Below are positions 1 to 7,164 of a stretch of DNA of 19,857 nucleotides, one piece after another. The stretch lies in contig CAJTLR010000043.1 of the NCBI GenBank assembly GCA_910577185.1, positions 13,054 through 32,910 on the forward strand. Direction: 5' to 3'. This stretch comes from an uncultured Acetatifactor sp. Its GTDB lineage: Bacteria > Bacillota > Clostridia > Lachnospirales > Lachnospiraceae. Both the position numbers and the translations under genes were made by a program. A model generated the notes under the pieces. It ran no database searches. It was given only the letters and a program-made list of their open reading frames with translations, and had not been told where the DNA came from. Position 1 is the first letter of the stretch. Every line of letters begins with the position of its first letter.

Positions 1-1
1 T

Positions 2-772
2 GTTGCCGCAGCCACCGTGATTTCCCAGGCCATATCGGCCGGACTGATCGTGAGATGCCTGATTCTCACGGACAGCGCCTACCGTCTGGAACTGAAGGGA
101 ATCCGGATTGCCGGGGACAAGCTGGTGAAAATGGTCCAGATCGGCATTCCGGCGGGGATGCAGGGAGCGCTTTTTTCCATCTCCAATGTACTGATCCAGT
201 CTTCGGTCAACAGTTTCGGGTCCGTGGCCATGGCGGGAAATACGGCGGGCAGCAATATAGAAGGATTCGTGTACACTGCCATGAACGCGTTCCATCAGGC
301 AGCCATCAGTTTCTGCGGGCAGAACTACGGCGCACGGAAATATAAGCGGATGGGAAAGGTGCTGCTGATCTGCGAACTGCTGGTGGTGGCTGTGGGGGCA
401 CTCATGGGAAATGCGGTGTATTTTGGCGGAGGGACGCTTCTGAGGCTGTATTCCACGGATGCGGAGGTGATACGGTACGGCATCCTGCGGATGGGATATA
501 TTTGTACCCTCTATTTTCTGTGCGGCATGATGGATGTGGCAGTGGGCGTCCTGCGGGGGATGGGATATGCCATAATGCCCATGCTGGTTTCCCTGACGGG
601 GGCCTGCCTGCTGCGGGTGGTGTGGATTTATACCGTGTTTCAGGAATACCATACCCTGGAATGCCTGTATCTTTCCTATCCCATCAGCTGGGGACTGACG
701 TTTGCGGTACATATGGTGTGCTTTGCCATTGTATACAGGAGACTGCTGAAAAGGGACCCCGGAATTGAGTGA
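2..772 (+). CDS. MATE-family efflux transporter, C-terminal part (5' end outside window)
   Basis: This is the carboxy-terminal half of a multidrug and toxin extrusion (MATE) type antiporter, an inner-membrane protein that typically exports cationic drugs or metabolites in exchange for Na+ or H+. The frame is open from the first complete codon at base 2, so the gene starts upstream of the window; the GTG at 17 is internal. About 256 residues remain, where a full MATE protein has about 450. The visible part has the repeated hydrophobic segments of the second MATE half, including the family-like stretch GIPAGMQGALFSISNV near residue 48, FCGQNYGARKYKRMGK near residue 105 (the conserved Q-N-x-G-A motif at the inter-helix loop), and a final hydrophobic helix ending in a basic tail. 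The stop overlaps the ribosome binding site of ruvA, so the two genes are probably co-transcribed. The substrate cannot be read from the sequence. Confidence 0.85.
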   Translation, partial: VAAATVISQAISAGLIVRCLILTDSAYRLELKGIRIAGDKLVKMVQIGIPAGMQGALFSISNVLIQSSVNSFGSVAMAGNTAGSNIEGFVYTAMNAFHQAAISFCGQNYGARKYKRMGKVLLICELLVVAVGALMGNAVYFGGGTLLRLYSTDAEVIRYGILRMGYICTLYFLCGMMDVAVGVLRGMGYAIMPMLVSLTGACLLRVVWIYTVFQEYHTLECLYLSYPISWGLTFAVHMVCFAIVYRRLLKRDPGIE

Positions 773-783
773 GGAGAGATTCC

Positions 784-1395
784 ATGATAGCGTATGTAAA
801 AGGAAAAGTGGAAGATATTGCAGAAGACAATGTGGTAATTGAAGTGGGCGGTATCGGATATAATGTGAAAATATCCGCAGATACGGCGGCCAGGCTTCCC
901 GGTACCGGGGAGATGGCAAAACTGTACACATACACAAATGTACGGGAGGATGCCATACAGCTGTTCGGTTTTCTGACAAAAAGTGATCTGGAAATCTTCC
1001 GGAAATGCATCACGGTAAGCGGCATCGGTCCCAAGGGGGCCCTGGCGATTCTTTCCGTGCTGGATGCGGATTCCCTTCGGTTTGCCATTATGTCGGGAGA
1101 CGTGAAGGCCATATCCAGGGCTCCGGGCATCGGCCCAAGGACGGCAGAAAGACTGATTCTGGAGTTAAAAGACAAAATCAGGATAGATGATACCCTGATA
1201 GACAAAGAGATAGAGAGTTTGCGGGGGAAAGGCGGGGAAGCGGCCGGAAGTTCCCAGAAGAAGGAAGCCGTGGAGGCTCTTGTGTCCCTGGGCTACGGCC
1301 AGGCGGAAGCGGCAAAGGCGGTCAGTGCCATAGAGGGAATTGAGGCCATGGATTCCGGGGATGTGCTGAAAGCGGCCCTGAAGAATCTGTTCTGA
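784..1395 (+). CDS. ruvA: Holliday junction branch migration protein RuvA
   Basis: RuvA binds the four-way Holliday junction as a tetramer and loads the RuvB motor during recombinational repair. The predicted protein is 203 residues, the normal size. An amino-terminal OB-fold region starts MIAYVKGKVEDI and contains the typical VEVGGIGYNV-like strand. Two helix-hairpin-helix motifs follow: VSGIGPKGALAIL (about residues 78-90) and APGIGPRTAERLILELKDK (about 113-131), which contact the junction backbone. A linker rich in G, E and K then leads to the small carboxy-terminal domain (EAVEALVSLGYGQAEA...) that binds RuvB. I chose ATG 784 because GAGGAGA lies 7-13 bases upstream and the family begins with M-I-x-Y; an upstream in-frame start would add five unsupported residues. 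The gene follows the MATE stop by 11 bases and is followed by ruvB after 114 bases. Confidence 0.97.
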   Translation: MIAYVKGKVEDIAEDNVVIEVGGIGYNVKISADTAARLPGTGEMAKLYTYTNVREDAIQLFGFLTKSDLEIFRKCITVSGIGPKGALAILSVLDADSLRFAIMSGDVKAISRAPGIGPRTAERLILELKDKIRIDDTLIDKEIESLRGKGGEAAGSSQKKEAVEALVSLGYGQAEAAKAVSAIEGIEAMDSGDVLKAALKNLF

Positions 1396-1477
1396 GCCTG
1401 CGGAATGTTCCCGGCTGTAAATGATTCCTTCCGGGGAAGGCGGGAGAAGCCCCGGGCTTTCCCATATGAATATGGAC

Positions 1478-1509
1478 AGGAGGTGTCCGGAAGCGGACGG
1501 TAAACAAGG
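1478..1509 (+). promoter_or_regulatory. Distant Shine-Dalgarno of ruvB with an intervening small hairpin
   Basis: A near-ideal AGGAGG lies at 1478-1483, too far (26 bases) from the ruvB ATG at 1510 for normal initiation. Between them GTCCG (1485-1489) and CGGAC (1494-1498) can pair around a GAAG loop. Folding this 14-base hairpin would shorten the effective spacing to about 12 nt. The alternative in-frame ATG at 1522 has AGGAGA almost touching it. The pairing is seen; its role is inference. Confidence 0.4.
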
Positions 1510-2517
1510 ATGGCCAGGAGAATGATAGAGACAAACATCACCGAGGAGGACATCAAAATAGAAGGCTCCCTGCGTCCCCAGAAACTGGATGACTACATTG
1601 GCCAGTCAAAGGTGAAGGAAAGCCTGAAGATTTCCATAGAAGCCGCCAGGATGAGAAAGGATGAGGCGCTGGACCATGTGCTTTTCTACGGGCCGCCGGG
1701 ACTGGGAAAGACCACTCTTGCGGGGATAATCGCAAATGAGATGGGGGTGCATCTGAAAGTGACCAGCGGGCCTGCCATCGAAAAGCCCGGGGAAATGGCG
1801 GCCATTCTCAACAATCTGGAGGATGGGGATCTGCTGTTTGTGGACGAGATTCACCGGCTGAACCGGCAGGTGGAGGAAGTACTGTATCCGGCCATGGAGG
1901 ATTTCTGCATTGACATCATGATCGGGAAGGGTTCCACGGCCCGCTCCGTGCGTCTGGACCTGCCCAGGTTTACGCTGGTGGGCGCCACCACCAGGGCGGG
2001 ACTGCTGACTGCGCCCCTGCGGGACCGTTTCGGCATGATCCACCATCTGGAATTTTATACGGTGGAGGAACTGCAGATGATTGTGCTTCATTCCGCCGGA
2101 ATCCTGAATGTGGAAATAGAGCCGGGCGGGGCCATGGAGATGGCGCGGCGCAGCCGGGGGACGCCCAGGCTGGCAAATCGCATTCTGAAAAGAGTGAGGG
2201 ATTTTGCGCTGGTCAAATATGATGGAATCATCACGGAAAAAGTGGCGAGAACCGCACTTGACCTGATGGATGTGGACAAACTGGGGCTGGACCACATTGA
2301 CCGCAGTATCCTTCTGACTATGATTGAGAAATTTGAAGGCAGGCCTGTGGGACTGGACACACTTGCCGCGGCCATCGGGGAAGACGCCGGCACCATAGAG
2401 GATGTGTATGAGCCGTACCTGATTAAATGCGGTCTGCTGAACCGCACACCCAGGGGGCGGGTGGCCACGGAGATGGCGTACCGGCATCTGGACTGCGGAA
2501 TATTTCCACAGAAATGA
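1510..2517 (+). CDS. ruvB: Holliday junction branch migration ATPase RuvB
   Basis: RuvB is the hexameric AAA+ helicase motor that pulls DNA through the RuvA-bound Holliday junction. The 335-residue product has normal length and all expected motifs: the amino-terminal LRPQKLDDYIGQ segment (residues 21-32), Walker A GPPGLGKTT (61-69), Walker B/DEIH box LFVDEIH (109-115), sensor 1 GATTR (158-162), the PLRDRFG arginine-finger region (169-175), sensor 2 RSRGTPRLANR, and a carboxy-terminal winged-helix domain ending GRVATEMAYRHL. The start is the first ATG of the frame; ATG 1522, four codons in, is an alternative and the choice is not certain. It follows ruvA in the usual order, and no promoter or terminator is visible between the two, so they are probably one transcript. 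A new promoter begins immediately after its stop. Confidence 0.97.
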   Translation: MARRMIETNITEEDIKIEGSLRPQKLDDYIGQSKVKESLKISIEAARMRKDEALDHVLFYGPPGLGKTTLAGIIANEMGVHLKVTSGPAIEKPGEMAAILNNLEDGDLLFVDEIHRLNRQVEEVLYPAMEDFCIDIMIGKGSTARSVRLDLPRFTLVGATTRAGLLTAPLRDRFGMIHHLEFYTVEELQMIVLHSAGILNVEIEPGGAMEMARRSRGTPRLANRILKRVRDFALVKYDGIITEKVARTALDLMDVDKLGLDHIDRSILLTMIEKFEGRPVGLDTLAAAIGEDAGTIEDVYEPYLIKCGLLNRTPRGRVATEMAYRHLDCGIFPQK

Positions 2518-2546
2518 TTGCTTTTTTCCATATCTTTCTGTATAAT
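2518..2546 (+). promoter_or_regulatory. Sigma-A type promoter for the GtrII-like gene
   Basis: TTGCTT (2518-2523) and TATAAT (2541-2546) are separated by exactly 17 bases. The -10 box is perfect and is preceded by TG one base upstream of it. Transcription would start near 2553 and give a leader of about 225 nt before the next gene, including the tandem repeat. Confidence 0.65.
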
Positions 2547-2585
2547 GTGTTTATTCCCGCGAGCAATGAGGAAAATAGCCATACA

Positions 2586-2650
2586 GGCATGCGAATTTTA
2601 ATTGGCATGCGAATTTTAATTGGCATGCGAATTTTAATTGGCATGCGAAT
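2586..2650 (+). repeat. 18-bp tandem repeat, about 3.6 copies, in a 5' leader
   Basis: The unit GGCATGCGAATTTTAATT occurs identically at 2586-2603, 2604-2621 and 2622-2639, followed by a partial copy (GGCATGCGAAT) at 2640-2650. Each unit holds the palindrome GCATGC and an A/T tract. It lies about 35 bases downstream of the expected transcription start of the GtrII-like gene. The period is not disrupted by any base change, which suggests recent expansion. The open frame through it (MRILIG repeats) has no ribosome binding site and is not regarded as a gene. Confidence 0.95.
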
Positions 2651-2727
2651 GCCGTGGGACTCTGATACCAATGCGTCCAAAGGACATGTTCCGGGAAGCG
2701 GAAGCGCTGCGGACTGTTTTTTGGATA

Positions 2728-2747
2728 GCCGGGATTGAAAGCCCGGC
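2728..2747 (+). other. Leader hairpin before the GtrII-like gene
   Basis: GCCGGG (2728-2733) pairs perfectly with CCCGGC (2742-2747) around an 8-nt loop. No U-tract follows, so it does not look like a terminator. The T-run 2717-2722 lies before it. Its role, if any, is unknown. Confidence 0.4.
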
Positions 2748-2779
2748 GGCGCGGAATCCCGCAGGCGGGGTTCGCATTT

Positions 2780-4387
2780 ATGAAAGGAATACAAGGAGTG
2801 AAAGAATATCTGGAAAAATACCGCAGCCGTATTCTGCTGACAGGGCTGTTTGTATTTTTGCTCCATGGTGCAAACCTGAATTCGGACATCATAGGAATTG
2901 ACACGGAAGATTTGCTTCATTTGCAGGGAGATTTTTTCGGCGGCTGGCTGCGCACGGGCAGGCAGGGGCTTGTATTTCTGAAAGTCTTTTTTGGCAATGT
3001 GACATTTAACCCATATTTTACGGGGATCCTTACCCTGATTCTGTTTACGGCGGCAGTGGCTGCCTTCTTTGGGCTGTGGGAGGGGACCGGAGGGAGGACA
3101 AAAGGCCGGGCCTGGATATGCGGCAGTCTTCTGTGGATATCCCATCCGGTTCTGGCAGAGCAGTTTTATTTTTCCCTGCAGAGTATGGAAATTTGTCTTG
3201 CTGTCTTTCTGACGGCTTCGGCGCTGTATTTGTCTTACCGCGGCAGCGGAAAATACAGGCTGCTTTCCGGAGCCGGAAGCGTATGTCTGCTGGTTCTGAC
3301 ATTTTCCTGTTATCAGACTTTCGTGGTATTATATATTTTCGGAGCGGTTTCTCTGCTGTTGCTGCAGGCTCTGAGGGAGGTTTCTGAGGGGAAGGCCGTA
3401 AAAGGAAGCAGCCTGATGAAAAGGGCGGTTCCCTACGGTCTTATCTTTGCGGCGGCATTTCTAATAAATACCCTGATTACAAACTTGTTTTTCAGCACTT
3501 CCGGTTATCTGGGAAACCAGATTTACTGGGGGAAGGCCAGTGTGAAGGACTGTCTTCATGCCATTGTCAGACATGTGGTGAGGGCCTTCACCGGTTCGGA
3601 TTCCGTTTTTTACAATGCGGGACTGGGAGCGCTGGCGATTTTCTGTTTTGTTTTGCTCATCCTGTTTCTCCGTTCCAGGGCGGGAGCGGGAAGGACATGT
3701 GTTATCCTGTTCTTTTATCTGGCCGTGCTGGGGACGCCGTTTCTGATGACATTGATACTGGGGGGCCAGCCGGCAGTGCGCTCCCAGCTGGTTCTGCCGG
3801 CGCTGACCGGTTTCCTGGGATACCTGGGCGTCAGTCTCACAAGGGTGGTGAATCAGCAGCCATTGGCTCCGGCAGATCCGGCCGTACCGGAAGCGGGTGC
3901 AAAGGGGCAGGGTACATGGCAGACAAAAATACTTTCGGGCTGTGCCGTGGTGATCTGCCTGGCAGGCGGCATAAGCCAGGCGAAGGTGACGGAAGGACTG
4001 TATTACACGGACCGCTGCCGGTATGAACAGGACGCTGCCCTGGGAAGGGAGATCATTGCCAGGATCGGGCAGCTGGGAGAAGCGGGAGAGGGTCTTCCGC
4101 TGGTCGTTGTGGGAGGAAAAGAATTTACGCCTAACAATGCATGTGTGACCGGGGAAGTGACAGGCAGGTCATTTTTCAATTACGACAGGGATGTGGAGCC
4201 GGAATATTACTGGAATACAAGGCGGGTTGTGGGATTTCTGCACACGCTGGGGGCAGACTATGAGCAGGTGCCCGAAGAGCAGGTCTGGGAAGCCGCCGTG
4301 TACAGTGAGGACATGCCGGTGTGGCCCGCGGAGGGCAGTGTCCGGGCCATGGAAGGGATGGTTATCGTGAAGCTGAGCGGGGACTGA
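2780..4387 (+). CDS. GtrII-type membrane glucosyltransferase
   Basis: A polytopic membrane protein of 535 residues resembling the glucosyltransferase GtrII family (Pfam Glucos_trans_II), whose members transfer a sugar from a polyprenyl-phosphate carrier to surface polysaccharide on the outer face of the membrane. Supporting features are a first transmembrane segment (about residues 16-30), an acidic loop NSDIIGIDTEDLL followed by the GRQGLVFLK segment (about 50-70) that matches the conserved D...GRW-like region, several hydrophobic helices to about residue 370, the SCYQTFVVLY motif typical of this group, and an extracytoplasmic carboxy-terminal domain. ATG 2780 has only a weak GGCGGGG 9-15 bases upstream; TTG 2735 and GTG 2798 are alternatives. 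The usual partner genes (flippase GtrA, donor synthase GtrB) are not in the window. The gene has its own promoter and an unusual repeat-bearing leader; pnp follows after 51 bases and may be read through from here. The family call is from remembered motifs; sugar and acceptor are unknown. Confidence 0.7.
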   Translation: MKGIQGVKEYLEKYRSRILLTGLFVFLLHGANLNSDIIGIDTEDLLHLQGDFFGGWLRTGRQGLVFLKVFFGNVTFNPYFTGILTLILFTAAVAAFFGLWEGTGGRTKGRAWICGSLLWISHPVLAEQFYFSLQSMEICLAVFLTASALYLSYRGSGKYRLLSGAGSVCLLVLTFSCYQTFVVLYIFGAVSLLLLQALREVSEGKAVKGSSLMKRAVPYGLIFAAAFLINTLITNLFFSTSGYLGNQIYWGKASVKDCLHAIVRHVVRAFTGSDSVFYNAGLGALAIFCFVLLILFLRSRAGAGRTCVILFFYLAVLGTPFLMTLILGGQPAVRSQLVLPALTGFLGYLGVSLTRVVNQQPLAPADPAVPEAGAKGQGTWQTKILSGCAVVICLAGGISQAKVTEGLYYTDRCRYEQDAALGREIIARIGQLGEAGEGLPLVVVGGKEFTPNNACVTGEVTGRSFFNYDRDVEPEYYWNTRRVVGFLHTLGADYEQVPEEQVWEAAVYSEDMPVWPAEGSVRAMEGMVIVKLSGD

Positions 4388-4438
4388 AAGACAGGATGAG
4401 TGGAGCAGGCAGAACGGGACTGCCGGAAGGAGGAAAGT

Positions 4439-5269
4439 ATGGACGGGGTATTTGAAAAGCTTCAGAACTGTTACGGGAACGTGAGAGGAAAGACGGATTT
4501 TGTGCCCAGGGCAGGAATCGTGCTGGGATCCGGCCTGGGGGATTACGCAGACTCCATCAGGGTGGAGTATGAGCTGCCCTATGGTGAAATTGAGGGATTT
4601 CCGGTGTCCACGGTGCCGGGCCATGAGGGGAAATTTATATTCGGATATGTAGGCCATGTGCCGGTGGCATGCATGAAAGGCCGTGTACATTATTATGAGG
4701 GCTATCCCATCAGCGATGTGGTGCTTCCCATAAGGCTTCTGAAACTGATGGGGGCAGAGATACTGTTTCTGACCAATGCGGCGGGGGGCGTGAACACTTC
4801 TTTCCATGCAGGGGACCTGATGATGATAAAGGATCATATTTCGGTGTTTGCACCCAATCCGCTGGTGGGTCCGAATCAGGACAGTCTGGGAACCCGCTTT
4901 CCGGATATGAGCCATGTGTATGACCGGGAGCTGCAGAAACTGATTTTAAGAAAAGCAAAGGAAAACCATATTTTCCTGCAGGAGGGTGTGTATGCCCAGC
5001 TGACGGGTCCTTCCTATGAATCGCCCGCGGAGATCCGCATGCTGCGTATGATGGGATGTGACGCGGTGGGTATGAGCACCGTGGCCGAGGCCATTGCGGC
5101 CAATCACATGGGCATGAGAATCTGCGGAATATCGTGCATCAGCAATCTGGCTGCCGGTATGACACCCGAGCCGTTAAGCCATAAGGAGGTACAGCTGGCG
5201 GCAGACATGGCGGCTCCTAATTTTAAAAAGCTGGTGACGGAAGTCTGCAAAGAATTTCCTGTGGATTGA
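4439..5269 (+). CDS. punA: Purine nucleoside phosphorylase (trimeric, PNP family 2)
   Basis: Cleaves purine (deoxy)nucleosides with phosphate to the free base and (deoxy)ribose-1-phosphate. The 276-residue protein carries the trimeric-PNP landmarks: phosphate loop LGSGLGD (29-35), GHEGK (61-65), GRVHYYEGY (81-89), NAAGGVN (113-119), base-pocket Y193-E194 in GPSYESPAE (corresponding to the F-E pair of mammalian PNP), VGMSTVAE (210-217) and the asparagine of CISNLAAG (about 236), which favours 6-oxopurines (inosine, guanosine) rather than adenosine. I chose ATG 4439 because GGAAGGAGG is 6-14 bases upstream; the upstream in-frame start at 4400 has no binding site. It opens a salvage set with cdd, an amidohydrolase and a purine permease. 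The stop codon sits inside a 20-bp perfect palindrome. The gene name varies between genera (punA, pupG, deoD), so the symbol is a family label. Confidence 0.95.
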   Translation: MDGVFEKLQNCYGNVRGKTDFVPRAGIVLGSGLGDYADSIRVEYELPYGEIEGFPVSTVPGHEGKFIFGYVGHVPVACMKGRVHYYEGYPISDVVLPIRLLKLMGAEILFLTNAAGGVNTSFHAGDLMMIKDHISVFAPNPLVGPNQDSLGTRFPDMSHVYDRELQKLILRKAKENHIFLQEGVYAQLTGPSYESPAEIRMLRMMGCDAVGMSTVAEAIAANHMGMRICGISCISNLAAGMTPEPLSHKEVQLAADMAAPNFKKLVTEVCKEFPVD

Positions 5270-5282
5270 AAATTTTCAATCC
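5263..5282. other. 20-bp perfect palindrome over the punA stop codon
   Basis: GGATTGAAAA is followed directly by its exact reverse complement, so both strands read the same. It covers the last two sense codons and the stop of the phosphorylase gene and lies about 40 bases before the cytidine deaminase start. As RNA it could form a stem with a small loop; as DNA it could be a dimeric protein site. There is no U-tract suited to a terminator. Confidence 0.85.
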
Positions 5283-5321
5283 CTGCCATGCACGGAAAGC
5301 TGTGCGGAAATGGGGTAAGAT

Positions 5322-5741
5322 ATGGACGAAAATCAGAAAAAGAAGCTGTTGATGGAAGCCCTGGAGGCCAGGGCAATGGCATATACCCCTTATTCCCATT
5401 ATACGGTGGGGGCGGCGCTCCTGACCGCGGAAGGGGAGATTTACAGGGGAGGAAACATTGAAAATGCCTCCTACGGCGCTACAAACTGTGCGGAGAGGAC
5501 AGCCGTCTTCAAGGCGGTCAGCGAGGGCAGACGGGATTTCCTCGCCATAGCCATTGCGGGTGGAATGGAGGGACAGGAGCCTGCGGATTATGCGTATCCC
5601 TGCGGTATCTGCAGACAGGTGCTGCGGGAATTTGCCGGAAAAGACTTTCGGGTGCTGGTTGTGAGAAGTATTTCCGATTATCGGGAATACACCCTGGAAG
5701 AACTGCTGCCACATGGATTTGGAGGTGAGTCCATTCAATGA
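5322..5741 (+). CDS. cdd: Cytidine deaminase
   Basis: Converts cytidine and deoxycytidine to uridine and deoxyuridine in pyrimidine salvage. The protein is 139 residues, the usual length of the small homotetrameric form. It shows the substrate-binding YTPYSHYTVGAALL (21-34) and NIENASYG (45-52), and the zinc/catalytic signatures CAERTAVFKA (Cys56 ligand, Glu58 proton shuttle) and PCGICRQ (Cys94 and Cys97 ligands). ATG 5322 has a TGGGG tract about 8 bases upstream, a modest binding site. The stop overlaps the start of the following amidohydrolase by four bases (ATGA), a strong sign of translational coupling in one operon. No missing residues were seen. Confidence 0.96.
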   Translation: MDENQKKKLLMEALEARAMAYTPYSHYTVGAALLTAEGEIYRGGNIENASYGATNCAERTAVFKAVSEGRRDFLAIAIAGGMEGQEPADYAYPCGICRQVLREFAGKDFRVLVVRSISDYREYTLEELLPHGFGGESIQ

Positions 5742-7039
5742 ATATCAGACTTTACAATGCCAGGATCCTGACCATGGTCCGGGGCAGAAATGTGTTCCGG
5801 GGGGAGATATGGATCAAAAACGACAGGATTGTCTCCGTGAGGGAATCAGGGGGACCGCCCCTGAAACCGGGCCAGGATTATCCGAAAATCCACTGGGATA
5901 TCGAAATGGACTGCGGGGACAATCTGCTGATGCCGGGCTTTAAAAATGCCCATACCCATTCTGCCATGACGTTTCTGCGTTCTTTTGCGGATGATGTGGA
6001 ACTGAAGATATGGCTGGAAGAAAAGGTGTTTCCCATGGAGGCGAAGCTTTCCTGGGACGATATTTACCATCTTTGCAGACTTGCCGTGCTGGAATACCTT
6101 ACCTCCGGCATCACCTCTGTCTTTGACATGTACCTGATGCCGGACGCGGCGGCTGAGGCCTGCATGGATACGGGGATGCGCTGTGTGCTGACCAGCGGCC
6201 TGAACCGCTTCACCTCTTCCGTGGAACAGCAGGAAGCGGAATATCTCAAATGGAACAGCAGGAGTCCGCTGGTCAGCTACTGCCTGGGATTTCACTCGGA
6301 ATATACCTGCTCCAAAGAACTGCTGCAGGGAGTGGCGGGGCTGGCACATAAGTTCAGGGCGCCGGTGTACACCCATTTGGCGGAGACGGAAAAGGAAGTG
6401 CGGGAGTGTCTGGACCGATACGGCATGACGCCGGCAGTGTTTCTGGAAAGCATGGGTGTGTTTGATTTCGGCGGCGGCGGATATCACTGTGTGCATATGA
6501 CAAGGGAGGATATGGAGGTATTTGGCAGGCATAAAATGCATGTGGTGACGAATCCGGCCTCCAATCTGAAACTTGCCAGCGGGATAGCGCCCATCGCGGA
6601 ATATCGGCACAGGGGGATCCCCGTAGCCATCGGCACGGATGGCCCCGCCAGCAATAATTGTCTGGACATGTTCCGGGAAATGTTTCTGGTTAGTGGTCTT
6701 AGCAAGGTCCGGGAGAAAAATGCTTCCAGCCTGGACGCGGAGGAAGTGCTGCGCATGGCCACGGTGGAAGGCGCCAGAGCCATGGGGCTGGCAGACGCGG
6801 ACATTCTTGCGCCGGGAAAACTGGCGGACCTGATCCTGATTGACCTGCACCAGCCCAATATGCAGCCGGTTCACAATATTCCCAAAAACCTGGTGTACAG
6901 CGGCAGCAAATCCAATGTCCGCATGACCATGGTCGGGGGCCGCATCCTTTACCGGAACGGGGAGTTCAATGTAGGGGAAAGCGCGGAGGGTATTTACGCA
7001 AAATGCGACAGGATTGTAAACCGTATTCTGAATACGTGA
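5738..7039 (+). CDS. TRZ/ATZ-family amidohydrolase, probable 5'-deoxyadenosine / MTA / SAH deaminase-like
   Basis: A metal-dependent deaminase of the amidohydrolase superfamily, 433 residues. Metal ligands are all visible: HTH (His72, His74), His213 in THLAE, His250 in YHCVHM and Asp301 in IGTDGPASNN. The segment HTHSAMTFLRSFADDVELKIWLEEKVFPME and GFHSEY (His186) match the group that deaminates adenosine-like compounds (5'-methylthioadenosine, S-adenosylhomocysteine, 5'-deoxyadenosine), as opposed to guanine or atrazine enzymes, but the exact substrate cannot be settled from sequence. Its start overlaps the cdd stop (ATGA), and a purine permease follows, so a role in purine salvage is well supported. 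With the neighbouring phosphorylase it could convert 5'-deoxyadenosine to 5'-deoxyinosine and then hypoxanthine (inference). An SsnA-like amidohydrolase is the main alternative annotation. The stop adjoins a 15-bp palindrome. Confidence 0.85.
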   Translation: MNIRLYNARILTMVRGRNVFRGEIWIKNDRIVSVRESGGPPLKPGQDYPKIHWDIEMDCGDNLLMPGFKNAHTHSAMTFLRSFADDVELKIWLEEKVFPMEAKLSWDDIYHLCRLAVLEYLTSGITSVFDMYLMPDAAAEACMDTGMRCVLTSGLNRFTSSVEQQEAEYLKWNSRSPLVSYCLGFHSEYTCSKELLQGVAGLAHKFRAPVYTHLAETEKEVRECLDRYGMTPAVFLESMGVFDFGGGGYHCVHMTREDMEVFGRHKMHVVTNPASNLKLASGIAPIAEYRHRGIPVAIGTDGPASNNCLDMFREMFLVSGLSKVREKNASSLDAEEVLRMATVEGARAMGLADADILAPGKLADLILIDLHQPNMQPVHNIPKNLVYSGSKSNVRMTMVGGRILYRNGEFNVGESAEGIYAKCDRIVNRILNT

Positions 7040-7095
7040 TTTTGACGAAGGTTTCTGCCGGGTCCCGGAACCGGCCCACAGCAGAAAAAAACGTC
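7022..7095 (+). other. Two inverted repeats between the deaminase and the permease
   Basis: First, CGTATTC-T-GAATACG (7022-7036) ends at the stop codon of the deaminase gene. Second, a larger element has GACG (7044-7047) pairing with CGTC (7092-7095), TTTCTGC (7052-7058) with GCAGAAA (7081-7087), and CGGG (7059-7062) facing CCC (7075-7077), with a CCGG-rich interior. No U-tract follows, so it is not a standard terminator, and it does not match the conserved core of the purine riboswitch. Function unknown. Confidence 0.6.
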
Positions 7096-7121
7096 GGAAT
7101 ACCGTACAAAAGATTACGATT

Positions 7122-7127
7122 TATAAT
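7122..7127 (+). promoter_or_regulatory. Possible -10 box for the purine permease
   Basis: A perfect TATAAT lies 38 bases before the permease start, in an A+T-rich stretch. No convincing -35 box exists at 16-18 bases spacing (the region reads ATACCG), so this is tentative. If used, the inverted repeats at 7022-7095 would not be in this transcript. Confidence 0.4.
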
Positions 7128-7164
7128 AAATTCTCTAATCAAATCTACATAGGAGGGAGAACAA

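Noticed and set aside
1606..2487. Minus-strand open frame of 293 codons opposite ruvB
   Set aside because: Shadow frame of ruvB; no ribosome binding site or family features.
2586..2650. CRISPR array
   Set aside because: Units are directly adjacent with no spacers, and no cas genes are present.
2427..2738. Open frame with MRILIG repeats across the 18-bp array
   Set aside because: It begins inside ruvB in another frame and has no ribosome binding site; the repeated peptide is a by-product of an 18-bp (6-codon) tandem repeat that lies after a promoter.
7040..7164. Purine riboswitch upstream of the permease
   Set aside because: The conserved junction and loop sequences of the purine aptamer are not found; only unrelated inverted repeats are present.
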